A stretch of 64,000 nucleotides of DNA from NCBI GenBank assembly GCA_017443345.1, contig JAFSNR010000061.1:1-64000 (forward strand). Direction: 5' to 3'. Of this stretch, positions 25,980 through 34,825 are shown piece after piece. The stretch is from Prevotella sp. Its GTDB lineage: Bacteria > Bacteroidota > Bacteroidia > Bacteroidales > Bacteroidaceae. Position 1 is the stretch's first letter, and each line of letters starts with the position of its first letter. Under the pieces are notes generated by a model. The model did no database searches and was not told the origin of the DNA. It saw only the letters and a program-made list of their open reading frames with translations. The position numbers and the translations under genes were made by a program.

Positions 25980-26902
25980 GCTTTGGCCTCCTCTTTCTTT
26001 TCTGGTTCAACACTGGGCTTTGGAGCTGCCGGGTCCTTTGGTGCGGCTGGTTCCTTTGGCTTTGGAGCAGGTGGCGGAGTTGGGAAATTGACATCGAGGA
26101 TAGCGTGCTTAGGACATACTGTGACGCACTTACGACACAGACGGCACTTCTCGAAGTCGATATAAGCGAGGTTGTTCTCAACGGTGATGGCACCGAAGTT
26201 ACACTCCTTCTCACACTTTCCACATCCGATACAACTTACCTGACAGGCCTTCATGGCTACAGGACCCTTGTCCTTGTTGACACAAGAGACGAAGACTCTC
26301 CTACCCTTCGGACCCTTCTTACGGAGCTCGATGATGTTACGAGGACAAGCCTTGACACAAGCACCGCAAGAGGTACACTTCTCTTCGTCGACCTCAGGGA
26401 TACCTGTCTCAGGATTAACCTTGATGGCATCAAACTGACAGGCAGTCTCACAGTCGCCACATCCAAGACATCCGAAGCCACAGGCTGTCTCACCGGCTCC
26501 ACAAGCGTGCATCGCAGCACAGGTGCGAAGTCCGTCATACTCGGCAATGCGAGGACGATGCTCGCAAGTACCATGACATCTCACTACGGCCACCATCGGC
26601 TCGGAATTGGCAATAGCCATCCCCAACAGATCGGCCACCTTTCCCATCGTCTCGGCACCTCCAACGGGACACATCAGTCCGTCGAGGCTTCCAGCATCGG
26701 CACCCTTTACAAGAGCATCAGCCATACCGCTACAGCCTGGGAATCCACATCCTCCGCAGTTGGCACCAGGAAGAAGCTCTCCCACCTGGGCAATACGGGG
26801 ATCCTCATAGACAGCAAACTTCTTGGAGGCGGCAAAAAGCACAACGGCTGCAATCAAGCCGATAGCTCCTAAGACGATCACTGCAATCAAGATGAAATTC
26901 AT
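25976..26902 (-). CDS. rnfB: Electron transport complex subunit RnfB with extra ferredoxin clusters
   Basis: 308 residues. N-terminal membrane helix (ILIAVIVLGAIGLIAAVVLF), the RnfB Fe-S module GANCGGCGFPGCSGMADAL, then four CxxCxxCxxxCP-like motifs (CLGCGDCETAC, CTSCGACVKACP, CIGCGKCEKEC, CRLCRKCVTVCP). The last ~35 residues are a Pro/Lys/Ala/Glu tail (PPPAPKPKEPAAPKDPAAPK). It accepts electrons from ferredoxin and passes them through the clusters. Second gene of the operon after rseC. Confidence 0.95.
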   Translation of the reverse strand: MNFILIAVIVLGAIGLIAAVVLFAASKKFAVYEDPRIAQVGELLPGANCGGCGFPGCSGMADALVKGADAGSLDGLMCPVGGAETMGKVADLLGMAIANSEPMVAVVRCHGTCEHRPRIAEYDGLRTCAAMHACGAGETACGFGCLGCGDCETACQFDAIKVNPETGIPEVDEEKCTSCGACVKACPRNIIELRKKGPKGRRVFVSCVNKDKGPVAMKACQVSCIGCGKCEKECNFGAITVENNLAYIDFEKCRLCRKCVTVCPKHAILDVNFPTPPPAPKPKEPAAPKDPAAPKPSVEPEKKEEAKA

Positions 26903-26938
26903 AATGCTTTGATATTGTTTTAGTTTGTTATTAATGAA

Positions 26939-27349
26939 TTATTCGATATAAAAAGCAATTCGCCTCTGGATATGATTCCTAAAGGCATAAAGCACGATAT
27001 AGTAAGGAACAAGGGCCAGCAGTCCTGCCAAAGCGGCTACGCCCTCTTCACCTGTGACATATAACGTCAAAATGAGCACACCCACCAGCACCAGGAAAGG
27101 AACACCGAAACCCAGAAGAAGTGCACGGTTGGCCACATCTCGCGAAGCACAGACAACCACACTCTCACCGACTTGATATCGTAAGGCATCGGTGCAGTAC
27201 ACATCGACAATCTTCTCCTTCGATTCGGAAGCATTACAGTGACCAGCCACCTTACAGGCTGCACAAGCTGAAGTCTGAAGAATGCGCACCTTGACACAAC
27301 CGTCGGCAATAGATTCGATGATTCCTGAATGACTTATTTTAGTATGCAC
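26939..27349 (-). CDS. rseC: RseC/SoxR-reducing family membrane protein
   Basis: 136 residues: N-terminal SGIIESIADGCVKVRILQTS with the Cys cluster ACAACKVAGHC, then two membrane helices (LLLGFGVPFLVLVGVLIL; GVAALAGLLALVPYYIVLYA). RseC proteins accompany Rnf complexes, probably in assembly or maturation. It is the first gene of the operon. The TACCTTTG box (complement of 27354-27361) ends only 4 nt from the ATG, implying an almost leaderless transcript. Confidence 0.9.
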   Translation of the reverse strand: MHTKISHSGIIESIADGCVKVRILQTSACAACKVAGHCNASESKEKIVDVYCTDALRYQVGESVVVCASRDVANRALLLGFGVPFLVLVGVLILTLYVTGEEGVAALAGLLALVPYYIVLYAFRNHIQRRIAFYIE

Positions 27350-27422
27350 CTTGCAAAGGTACGATAATTTTAAGAATTATGGTATATAAATTAAGTATTT
27401 TTTGAAAAAATAATCGTAATCG

Positions 27423-27454
27423 TTTGCAATTACCAAAGTTTTTTCTTACTTTTG
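27423..27454 (+). promoter_or_regulatory. Promoter of the 27477 gene
   Basis: TTTG at 27423-27426, 20-nt spacer, TACTTTTG at 27447-27454, 22 nt before the ATG. Confidence 0.7.
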
Positions 27455-27476
27455 TCCCGCATAAGAACATATCAAC

Positions 27477-27917
27477 ATGACAGCAAACGAACAGACACTT
27501 CAGCAAATCGAGCGCGCCATCCGAAAAGTAGCCGAGAAATTCCCTGCTCAGGAGGAGGCCTCAGTGATGACAGACATCCATCTGCGTGTAACGCAGGATT
27601 CGGGCGAACTGATGGCTTTCAATGATGACGATGAGGAATTGACACGCTGCATCGTAGAAGAGTGGATTGACAATAAGGACGACAACTTCTACGAGGCGAT
27701 TGTTCCTGTGTTCAGGAAGTGTCTTGAGAAGATGAAAGACACCATCGAGAATATGTCGATTCTGAAACCCTTCTCATTCGTGCTCGAGGACGATGACAAG
27801 GAGTCGTTGGCTGAATTGTATATCGTTGACGATGAGACCGTCATCATCGACCCTGACCTGATGGAGGGTCTTGACGACGATCTGAATGATTTCCTCAATA
27901 CATTGCTGAAGGATTAA
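27477..27917 (+). CDS. Acidic conserved hypothetical protein (146 residues)
   Basis: Highly acidic soluble protein (Asp/Glu runs such as FNDDDEELTR, DEDDK-like LEDDDKESL and GLDDDLNDFLN). No signal peptide or membrane helix. It resembles small uncharacterised Bacteroidales proteins; I cannot assign a domain. It has its own promoter, divergent from the rnf operon, and its last 23 nt overlap the 3' end of the converging lipoprotein gene. Confidence 0.75.
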   Translation: MTANEQTLQQIERAIRKVAEKFPAQEEASVMTDIHLRVTQDSGELMAFNDDDEELTRCIVEEWIDNKDDNFYEAIVPVFRKCLEKMKDTIENMSILKPFSFVLEDDDKESLAELYIVDDETVIIDPDLMEGLDDDLNDFLNTLLKD

Positions 27918-28563
27918 CTACATCAGTCGGTGTAAACTCCTCACTACGCTGAAGAACAAACTTACGGGCTTCATCGATGGTGTAGACCTCTTCAAGACGT
28001 GCCTTATTGGTCGTGCCTGAATAGTCGAGCAGATGAATCTCGTAGTCACTGGTGATCGAGAAATACTGGATATATTTCTCAGGATCTATAGACGTATCAT
28101 CCTCGTCTTCAATGGCATAGAGACAGAGTTTGTCGACGGGAATATATTCATCATCGAGACTGTAGAGCCAGAGCGAATACTGATGCTCCTGCTCATCTGC
28201 AGCCAACAGGAGCAGACGGGCACCAATGGTCTCAGGCAGCGTGATGGCTTTGGGCGAGCGCCCCTCAAAGTTCAGATACGACACAATCTCTTGGGGCACA
28301 GGCTTGAAACCAGATAGGAAGTTCACATAATCCTCCGTATAGCTGACTGGCAGCGACTGGATATCGAGACTGTCGTAGAACATCTTCAGGGGATTATCCG
28401 AATCCTCCAGATTGATGCCCTGCAGAGCCAGCTTCTCCCTGATCTCGAGCGACTTCACGCTGTCGAGTTTATGAGCCAGCTCCTCAGGCGACATCTTATG
28501 GCTGCCCCCACAAGCACATAGCAGCAGGGCTACAACCAATCCTCCTAACCATTTGTATTTCAT
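27895..28563 (-). CDS. Hypothetical lipoprotein
   Basis: 222 residues from the ATG at 28563 (MKYKWLGGLVVALLLCACGG); the lipobox is LCAC. The longer frame from 28593 adds residues before the signal and would overlap the upstream gene, so it is rejected. The mature part (SPEELAHKLDSVKSLEIREK, LPVSYTEDYVNFLSG) has no family I recognise. It follows the GHL10 gene by 4 nt and is probably co-transcribed with it. Its stop lies inside the converging gene. Confidence 0.72.
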   Translation of the reverse strand: MKYKWLGGLVVALLLCACGGSHKMSPEELAHKLDSVKSLEIREKLALQGINLEDSDNPLKMFYDSLDIQSLPVSYTEDYVNFLSGFKPVPQEIVSYLNFEGRSPKAITLPETIGARLLLLAADEQEHQYSLWLYSLDDEYIPVDKLCLYAIEDEDDTSIDPEKYIQYFSITSDYEIHLLDYSGTTNKARLEEVYTIDEARKFVLQRSEEFTPTDVVNPSAMY

Positions 28564-28567
28564 CTTC

Positions 28568-30052
28568 TTACAGTTTGACTTTCTTCTTGACAACCTTACT
28601 TTCGTTCTGCATACGATCGAGAGCAGTCACCACATATACCCACTTCTTCTTACCGTCTACATAAGGCAGTTTGTAGAAGGGCTGTGTGGTGATGGCGCAG
28701 ATCTTCGAGGGATCGTTGGTGTTGATCTTCTCCTTGGCATCGAAACAATAGACCACATACTTCACAGCCTGATCGTCCCAGCTGTTTCCCTTCGGAGCCG
28801 TCCAGAAGAGCACATATCCGTCAGAGGTCCAAATAGGCTTCACTTTATGAACCTTGCCTGGTGCCTTGTCGTCGATGAAAGGCATCGCAGGCTGAAGGGC
28901 AGGATAACGCCAATAGGTCTGACGCAGAGAGGTACCATAATTGCCTACATTGTCGACAACAGCTTTCGCATACCAGAGGACTGATCCTTGAACGTTTGGC
29001 AACTGACGGTGCAAAGCCATCTTCGCGGCGAGCTGATGGGTGTTGGGATTCTTCGGATCAGCATGCTTCACTGTACGCTCCACATCCTCACCGATCACCA
29101 GCGGACGGGCTCCAGCATATTGGTTCCACCAGCGGATCAGCGTGTCGTAATCAGCTGCTTTGTTACCAATCTCCCAATAGATCTGAGGCACGCAGTAGTC
29201 GAGCCAGCCATTGTTCACCCACAAGAGGATATCGGCATAGAGGTCGTCGTAGTTCTGCAGACCATTGGTGTTACTGCCAATCTCTGAAGAGCGCTTATTG
29301 CGATAGATGCCAAAGGGTGAGATACCTACCTTCACCCAGGGCTTAGCGGCATGAACAGTCTTATAGAACTGCTCTACAAAGAGGTTCACATTATAACGGC
29401 GCCAGTCCTTCTGGTTCTTCAGACCGTTGGAGTTGTCATAGAAGAGCTCATCGTCTGGGATACTCTCACCCTTCACTGGATAGGGATAGAAGTAGTCGTC
29501 CATGTGGATGCCGTCGACATCGTAACGGGTCACGATATCCTTGGCCACCTCACAGATATAATCACGGTTCTCAGCTATACCTGGGTTCAGGATAAACAGC
29601 TCGTCGTAGGCAAAGCAGTTCATCGGCTTGCGCACACTGATATGATTGGGTGCCAGCATCTTCGTTCCCTTGGTCTTGGCGCGATAGGGATTAATCCAGG
29701 CGTGCAGCTCCATCCCACGTTTATGACACTCGTCGATCATCCACTTCAGGGGATCCCAATAAGGGCTGGGGGCTTTACCCTGCTGACCTGTCAGGAATCG
29801 GCTCCAGGGTTCGAGCTTGCTCTCATAGAGAGCATCACACTCAGGACGCACCTGGAAGATGATCACATTCACACCGTCCTTCTGCAACTCGTTGAGCTGA
29901 TAGGTCAGCGTCTGCTGCATCTTCTCCGTTCCCATACCCTGGAACTGGCCGTTAACACACTGGATCCACGCACCGCGCATCTCCCTTTTCTGGGCACCTG
30001 CTGTCATCGTGAGCAACAGCGCCATCGCTAAAAATAGTATTTTCTTCATCAT
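28568..30052 (-). CDS. Exported GHL10-type glycosyl hydrolase (DUF187)
   Basis: 494 residues with signal peptide ([20 protein letters not shown]). The TIM-barrel domain of the GHL10 family is clear: [62 protein letters not shown] and [14 protein letters not shown]-terminal fibronectin-like part (from about 390) ends in [20 protein letters not shown]. Family members hydrolyse bacterial glycans, e.g. denuded peptidoglycan; the substrate here is unknown. Its start overlaps the metH stop (ATGA-type). Confidence 0.85.
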   Translation of the reverse strand: MMKKILFLAMALLLTMTAGAQKREMRGAWIQCVNGQFQGMGTEKMQQTLTYQLNELQKDGVNVIIFQVRPECDALYESKLEPWSRFLTGQQGKAPSPYWDPLKWMIDECHKRGMELHAWINPYRAKTKGTKMLAPNHISVRKPMNCFAYDELFILNPGIAENRDYICEVAKDIVTRYDVDGIHMDDYFYPYPVKGESIPDDELFYDNSNGLKNQKDWRRYNVNLFVEQFYKTVHAAKPWVKVGISPFGIYRNKRSSEIGSNTNGLQNYDDLYADILLWVNNGWLDYCVPQIYWEIGNKAADYDTLIRWWNQYAGARPLVIGEDVERTVKHADPKNPNTHQLAAKMALHRQLPNVQGSVLWYAKAVVDNVGNYGTSLRQTYWRYPALQPAMPFIDDKAPGKVHKVKPIWTSDGYVLFWTAPKGNSWDDQAVKYVVYCFDAKEKINTNDPSKICAITTQPFYKLPYVDGKKKWVYVVTALDRMQNESKVVKKKVKL

Positions 30053-32877
30053 TCGAATAAGTTTTCTTTATGTTTCCTGGCTTCCTCGAGGGATACCAGT
30101 GTCTGTTGCTGATGCTGGTAGTCGTCACGCAGGTGCTGATATTTCTCTGCCAACTCCTGCTCCACCTGTTGCTCGTCATTCATCAGACGGGCTGCCACCA
30201 AAGCATTCTGCGAGGCATCTTTCAACCACACGACAGCGCCTTCATAGACGGGGGCTATCTTCAGAGCCACATGCAGTTCGCTGGTGGTGGCGCCTCCGAT
30301 CATGATAGGGATATTCAGATGGGCTCTCTGCAGCTCCTTGGCCACATTGACCATTTCCTCAAGACTGGGGGTAATCAGACCGCTGAGGCCGATGATATCC
30401 ACATGCTCTTCCTGAGCCTTACGGACAATCTGTTCGGCAGGCACCATCACGCCCATATCGATAATCTCGTAACCATTGCAGGCCATCACCACACCGACGA
30501 TATTCTTGCCGATATCATGCACATCGCCCTTCACCGTTGCCAAGAGCACCTTACCAGCACTCTTGCTGCCTTCTGTCTTCTCGGCCTCGATAGCAGGTTG
30601 CAGGATACCTACGGCTTGTTTCATCGTTCGGGCTGTCTTCACCACCTGAGGCAGGAACATCTTTCCTTCACCAAAGAGCACACCAACCTTGTTCATACCT
30701 GCCATCAACGGTCCTTCGATGATGTCGACAGCATGCTGAAACTGTCCCAGCGCTTCCTTCAGGTCTTCTTCGAGAAAGCTACCGTCACCCTTCACGAGGG
30801 CTTGCTCCAGTCTCTCATTGATGGATGTGGCCGATCTGTCAACCGCTGGCCTTTTCGCCTCACTCGTTTCACCGTTTTCCTTCCGCTTATTCTCCTCTGC
30901 CAGAATCTGTTCTGCCAACGCAGTCAGACGCTCTGAGGCATCTTTAGTTCGATACAGAATGACATCCTCGATGATATCAAGTTGTGCTTGAGGGATATCT
31001 GCGTATGTTACTTTTATAGAAGGATTTACAATACCAAAATCCATACCTTTCTGAATGGCATGATACAGGAATACGGCATGCATCGCCTCACGAATATAGT
31101 TGTTGCCTCTGAAGGAGAAACTCAGATTACTCACACCACCACTGATATGAGCACCTTTCAGGTTTTGATGTATCCATTCCGTCGCACGGATAAAGTCCGC
31201 TGCATAGCTGTCGTGCTCCTCCATACCCGTTGCCACAGCGAGCACATTGGGGTCGAAGATGATGTCGAGAGGATTCATGCCCACCTGCTCTGTCAACAGC
31301 TTATAGGCTCTCTCGGCAATCTCAATCCTCCGCTCATAGCTGGTGGCCTGTCCTTGTTCGTCGAAACACATCACCACCACCGCAGCACCATAACGTTTCA
31401 CGTCACGGGCATGTTCCAGGAACTTCTCCTCACCCTCTTTCAGCGAGATGGAGTTGACGATACTCTTGCCCTGCACACACTTCAAGCCTGCTACAATCAC
31501 CTCCCAATCCGATGAGTCGATCATCACGGGTACTTTGGCGATATCAGGCTCTGCGGCAATCATGTTGAGGAAGGTCACCATCTCCTGCTTGGCATCGAGC
31601 AGACCGTCGTCCATGTTGATATCTATCACGAGGGCACCGTCAGCCACCTGTTTACGGGCGATACCGAGGGCCTCTTCGTAGTTCTTTTCCTTGATCAATC
31701 GGAGGAACTTCCTCGAGCCTGCCACGTTACAGCGCTCGCCAACGTTGATGAATTTAGAGGTTAGGGGTTGGTGGTTAGGGGTTAGAGATATGTTTTGCCT
31801 CCCTACTTCTAGCAGTTCCAAACCAGAAAGCCACATAGCTGTTGGTTTTGGGGCTGGTGTATGGGGCTTTTTCCACCCTCCTGGTATTCTCTCACCACTA
31901 ACCTCTAACCCCTCACCCCTTATAAGCGAAGCGTATGCCGCAATAAAGGTCTCATCTGTTCCGCAACAGCCGCCGATGATGTTCACGAGTCCTTCGTCCA
32001 CGAGTTCACCCATCTTGGGTGCCATCGTCTCAGCTGTCTCGTCGTAGAGCCCCATCGAGTTTGGCAGTCCGGCATTGGGATAGGCACTGATATAATAGGG
32101 TGCCTTACGCGCCAGTTCCTTGAGGAAAGGTTTCATCTGGGTGGCACCAAACGAGCAGTTCAGTCCCAACGAGAAGATGTCGTAGGTGCTGATACTCGCC
32201 AGGAAGGCATCAAGCGTCTGGCCACTCAACGTACGTCCTGCGAGATCGCTCACGGTGACGGAGAGCATGACGGGCAGTCTGACACCCCTACGCGCCATCA
32301 CACAATCTACGGCGTCGATGGCCACCTTCGCATTCAACGTGTCGAAGATGGTCTCGATGAGCAGGGCGTCCACCCCACCCTCTATCAGTCCATCAGCCTG
32401 CTCTTCGTAGGCTTCCAACAACTGGTCGTAGGTCAGATCTCGCGCTGCAGGATTGGTCACGTCTGGCGACATCGAGCAGGTCTTGTTCGTTGGTCCCATC
32501 GAACCTGCCACGAATCGTGGTTTCTCCTCTGTCGAATAGCGATCGGCCACCCGACGGGCTATCCTCGCACCTTCGAGGGCCATCTCTCTGGCAGCATCCT
32601 CCAACTGGTAGTCGGCCTGCGAGATACGCTGGCTGCTGAACGTATTGGTGGCGATGATGTCTGCACCTGCCTCCAGATACTGACGATGGATGTCTTCAAT
32701 CACGTCTGGACGCGTCAGCGACAGGATATCGTTGTTACCCTTCAGCTGACCTTTAATATGCGCAAAACGGTCTCCTCGGAAGTCTGCTTCCGTAAGACCG
32801 TATGTCTGTATCTTCGTACCCATCGCCCCGTCGAGGATGAGTATCCTGTCCTTGATGATATCGTTAAGCCTTTTCAA
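30049..32877 (-). CDS. metH: Cobalamin-dependent methionine synthase lacking the reactivation domain
   Basis: 942 residues against about 1200 for full-length MetH. Present: homocysteine domain (1-~315; [32 protein letters not shown]), pterin domain (from ~370; [16 protein letters not shown]), cap and B12-binding domain (DVHDIGKN with the cobalt His near 787). The protein stops after the B12 domain, so the AdoMet-binding activation domain (PF02965) is missing and should be supplied by a separate protein. Two 7-base tandem arrays lie in frame in linkers (residues ~318-329 and ~363-375), absent from the core motifs. It lies between smpB and the GHL10 gene. Confidence 0.93.
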   Translation of the reverse strand: MKRLNDIIKDRILILDGAMGTKIQTYGLTEADFRGDRFAHIKGQLKGNNDILSLTRPDVIEDIHRQYLEAGADIIATNTFSSQRISQADYQLEDAAREMALEGARIARRVADRYSTEEKPRFVAGSMGPTNKTCSMSPDVTNPAARDLTYDQLLEAYEEQADGLIEGGVDALLIETIFDTLNAKVAIDAVDCVMARRGVRLPVMLSVTVSDLAGRTLSGQTLDAFLASISTYDIFSLGLNCSFGATQMKPFLKELARKAPYYISAYPNAGLPNSMGLYDETAETMAPKMGELVDEGLVNIIGGCCGTDETFIAAYASLIRGEGLEVSGERIPGGWKKPHTPAPKPTAMWLSGLELLEVGRQNISLTPNHQPLTSKFINVGERCNVAGSRKFLRLIKEKNYEEALGIARKQVADGALVIDINMDDGLLDAKQEMVTFLNMIAAEPDIAKVPVMIDSSDWEVIVAGLKCVQGKSIVNSISLKEGEEKFLEHARDVKRYGAAVVVMCFDEQGQATSYERRIEIAERAYKLLTEQVGMNPLDIIFDPNVLAVATGMEEHDSYAADFIRATEWIHQNLKGAHISGGVSNLSFSFRGNNYIREAMHAVFLYHAIQKGMDFGIVNPSIKVTYADIPQAQLDIIEDVILYRTKDASERLTALAEQILAEENKRKENGETSEAKRPAVDRSATSINERLEQALVKGDGSFLEEDLKEALGQFQHAVDIIEGPLMAGMNKVGVLFGEGKMFLPQVVKTARTMKQAVGILQPAIEAEKTEGSKSAGKVLLATVKGDVHDIGKNIVGVVMACNGYEIIDMGVMVPAEQIVRKAQEEHVDIIGLSGLITPSLEEMVNVAKELQRAHLNIPIMIGGATTSELHVALKIAPVYEGAVVWLKDASQNALVAARLMNDEQQVEQELAEKYQHLRDDYQHQQQTLVSLEEARKHKENLFE
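31754..31788. repeat. In-frame 7-base tandem array in metH (linker 2)
   Basis: TTAGAGG, TTAGGGG, TTGGTGG, TTAGGGG, TTAGAGA on the plus strand: five units, encoding a stretch like [13 protein letters not shown] just before the conserved INVGERCN block. Confidence 0.85.
31890..31924. repeat. In-frame 7-base tandem array in metH (linker 1)
   Basis: TCTCACC, ACTAACC, TCTAACC, CCTCACC and a decayed CCTTATA. It is roughly the inverse complement of the array at 31754, about 100 bases away. Confidence 0.8.
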
Positions 32878-32883
32878 TCTCTC

Positions 32884-32904
32884 TTAATTATTAATTCTTC
32901 ATTT
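32884..32904. repeat. Short 7-base array between smpB and metH
   Basis: TTAATTA, TTAATTC, TTCATTT: three degenerate units spanning the smpB stop and ending 6 nt from the metH ATG. Confidence 0.6.
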
Positions 32905-33381
32905 ATAGACCTTCATCGCCCTGTCCATCTCTCGGCGATCCTCCTTCTCCTTGAGCGTCTGACGCTTGTCAAACTCCTTCTTACCCTTACAGAGCGCGAT
33001 ATCCATCTTCGCACGACCTTTATCGTCGATGAAGATCAGCAGGGGCACGATGGTGTAACCCGTCTGCTTCGTGGCACTCTCCAGACTGCGAATCTCTTTC
33101 TTCGTGAGCAGCAACTTACGGTCGCGCTTCATCTCGTGGTTGTTGTACGAGCCGTAAAAATATGGACTGATGCTCATACCCTTCACCCACATCTCACCGT
33201 TGATAATCGTGCAGTAAGTATCCACCAGACTGGCCTTTCCCAATCGGATGCTCTTGATCTCCGTACCCGTCAGGACGATACCCGCCGTGTAGGTCTCAAT
33301 GAAGAAGTATTCAAACGAAGCCTTCTTATTGCGTATCTGTATAGGACTCTTCTTCCTAAGTTGTTCCTCAGTCTTGTTCAT
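32899..33381 (-). CDS. smpB: SsrA-binding protein SmpB
   Basis: 160 residues. Core motifs [56 protein letters not shown] identify SmpB, the tmRNA partner in trans-translation. The basic C-terminal tail is present. The gene follows the DMP19 gene by 3 nt. No tmRNA gene is visible next to it. Confidence 0.95.
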   Translation of the reverse strand: MNKTEEQLRKKSPIQIRNKKASFEYFFIETYTAGIVLTGTEIKSIRLGKASLVDTYCTIINGEMWVKGMSISPYFYGSYNNHEMKRDRKLLLTKKEIRSLESATKQTGYTIVPLLIFIDDKGRAKMDIALCKGKKEFDKRQTLKEKEDRREMDRAMKVYK

Positions 33382-33384
33382 TTT

Positions 33385-33888
33385 TCACTTGATAGTTGCG
33401 AAGCGTTCAATATGATCATCTACGTAGCGCGCGATGTCCTCCGTCCAGGCTTCCTCGTTCTCGATAAACTTGTCGTCCATATCCTCAAAGTCAGGAAACT
33501 GTTCAAAGAGGGCCATGAACTCCTCGTCACTCAGTTCGCGCCCTATCTCCTCACGATGCTTCAGCCAGAGGGTGTGGGCGTCGTAGATAAACTTCGACGG
33601 TTCGCGCAGTCCCCACTGGCGCAGGGCCTTGGCAAAGGGGTTCTTGAAGATGAAGGGGCCATAGCCGTTATAGATCAGCTGGACGAATCCACCGTCCATC
33701 AGCTCCTCATGCAGGATATCCCACGAGAGCAGCGTCAGCTGGTCGCTGTTCAACTCGCCCATGTTCTCTGCCGTCAACTCTCCGCCGATGGCATCATAGA
33801 TGGCCTTCGTAAACACGCCCAGGAACTCGTCCATTCCCTCCATCGCCGCCTTCTGCAAGTCGGCATCCTTCACAATCACCTCTTTCAT
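33385..33888 (-). CDS. DMP19 / DUF4375 family protein
   Basis: 167 residues, acidic, no signal. The segments NSDQLTLLSWDILHEELMDG, GGFVQLIYNGYGPFIFKNPF and HTLWLKHREEIGRELSDEEF match the DMP19 (DUF4375) family. In Neisseria DMP19 is a DNA mimic that sequesters a transcription factor; whether this one acts so is unknown. It lies between the MBL hydrolase and smpB in one run. Confidence 0.78.
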   Translation of the reverse strand: MKEVIVKDADLQKAAMEGMDEFLGVFTKAIYDAIGGELTAENMGELNSDQLTLLSWDILHEELMDGGFVQLIYNGYGPFIFKNPFAKALRQWGLREPSKFIYDAHTLWLKHREEIGRELSDEEFMALFEQFPDFEDMDDKFIENEEAWTEDIARYVDDHIERFATIK

Positions 33889-33890
33889 CG

Positions 33891-33911
33891 ATTCTTAATT
33901 CTTTATTCTTT
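33891..33911. repeat. 7-base array between MBL and DMP19 genes
   Basis: ATTCTTA, ATTCTTT, ATTCTTT: three units starting 2 nt 5' of the DMP19 ATG and running into the MBL stop codon. Confidence 0.75.
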
Positions 33912-34713
33912 ATTTCAACTCATACGGTCCCGTCGGCATGGTCCTTCTGAGGATCTCGATCATCACATCCTTCCCAGGTATCACCCCGTGACTGCGCAAA
34001 ATGGCCTCCACCGTCTTACGTGCCAGCTCCGGATGGTTGTTCTCCTCACTGAGGTGACAGAGCCACACGTGGCGCAGATGTTCCGACATGTTCTCAGCCA
34101 GCGCCGTACCACAGTCGGTATTCGACAGATGGCCACTCCTACTGGCGATACGCTTCTTCAGATATTCTGGATAGGGACCACTCTTCAGCATCTCCACATC
34201 GTGATTGGCCTCTATCACGAGATAGTCGGCCTTACTGATGGCCTCACAGATTTCATCGGTGATACAGCCAGCATCGGTGATTATCACGAAACAGACTCCC
34301 TCTGCGGTGATCTCGTACCCCAGGTTCTCACTGGCATCGTGGGGCACAGGGAAGGGTTTGACACAGAAGTCACCCAGATTCAGCTGCAGTCCAGGCTCGA
34401 CGGTCTCTTTCAGCTCTGTGGCCACCTTCCGGGTGATGCAGTAGTTAGCGTCTATACCCTTGTGCACGAGCTTGGTGGCATAGACGGGCACCTTGTAGTC
34501 ATGACTGAACGATCCCACCGACTTGATATGGTCAGCGTGATCGTGGGTTATCAGCAGATGATTCACCTTGCTCAGGTTCACACCGTAGTCCTTACAGTGC
34601 TTCTTCAGGGTGCGAATGCCCACACCGATATCTATGATGAGAGCGTCTGTGGCGGTGCCGAGATAATAGCAGTTACCACTGCTCCCGCTTCCAAACGAAA
34701 TAAACTTCAACAT
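33910..34713 (-). CDS. MBL-fold metallohydrolase (YycJ/WalJ-like)
   Basis: 267 residues from the ATG at 34713 (MLKFISFGSGSSGNCYYLG, the classical N-terminus of the YycJ/WalJ branch); the longer frame adds residues upstream with no family support. Metal-binding motif HDHADH in LLITHDHADHIKSV, later His/Asp ligands in PVPHDASENLGY, IITDAGC, EANHD and SGHLSN. Members are 5'-3' exonucleases or hydrolases linked to cell-wall signalling in Firmicutes. A TACCTTTG box (complement of 34735-34742) lies ~20 nt upstream. Confidence 0.9.
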   Translation of the reverse strand: MLKFISFGSGSSGNCYYLGTATDALIIDIGVGIRTLKKHCKDYGVNLSKVNHLLITHDHADHIKSVGSFSHDYKVPVYATKLVHKGIDANYCITRKVATELKETVEPGLQLNLGDFCVKPFPVPHDASENLGYEITAEGVCFVIITDAGCITDEICEAISKADYLVIEANHDVEMLKSGPYPEYLKKRIASRSGHLSNTDCGTALAENMSEHLRHVWLCHLSEENNHPELARKTVEAILRSHGVIPGKDVMIEILRRTMPTGPYELK

Positions 34714-34789
34714 CCTAATATTCCAATTTTCGTGCAAAGGTACGAAAAAGTGAGCAAAAGACCAAATATTATTTGAGATTTTTGTGACC

Positions 34790-34824
34790 TTCTTAATTCT
34801 TCATTCTTAATTCTTCATTCTTCA
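34790..34824. repeat. Five-copy 7-base array downstream of tamL
   Basis: TTCTTAA, TTCTTCA, TTCTTAA, TTCTTCA, TTCTTCA. It lies right after the tamL stop on the minus strand. Confidence 0.88.
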
Positions 34825-34825
34825 T

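Noticed and set aside
32878-32906. Riboswitch before metH
   Set aside because: The gap is 21 nt and made of a 7-base array, no room for a cobalamin or SAM aptamer. metH is read from an upstream promoter.
32686-34776. 696-codon plus-strand open frame
   Set aside because: It lies antisense to metH, smpB, DMP19 and MBL genes, whose products have clear families. The translation is low in motifs and rich in Leu/His/Val, a shadow of codon bias.
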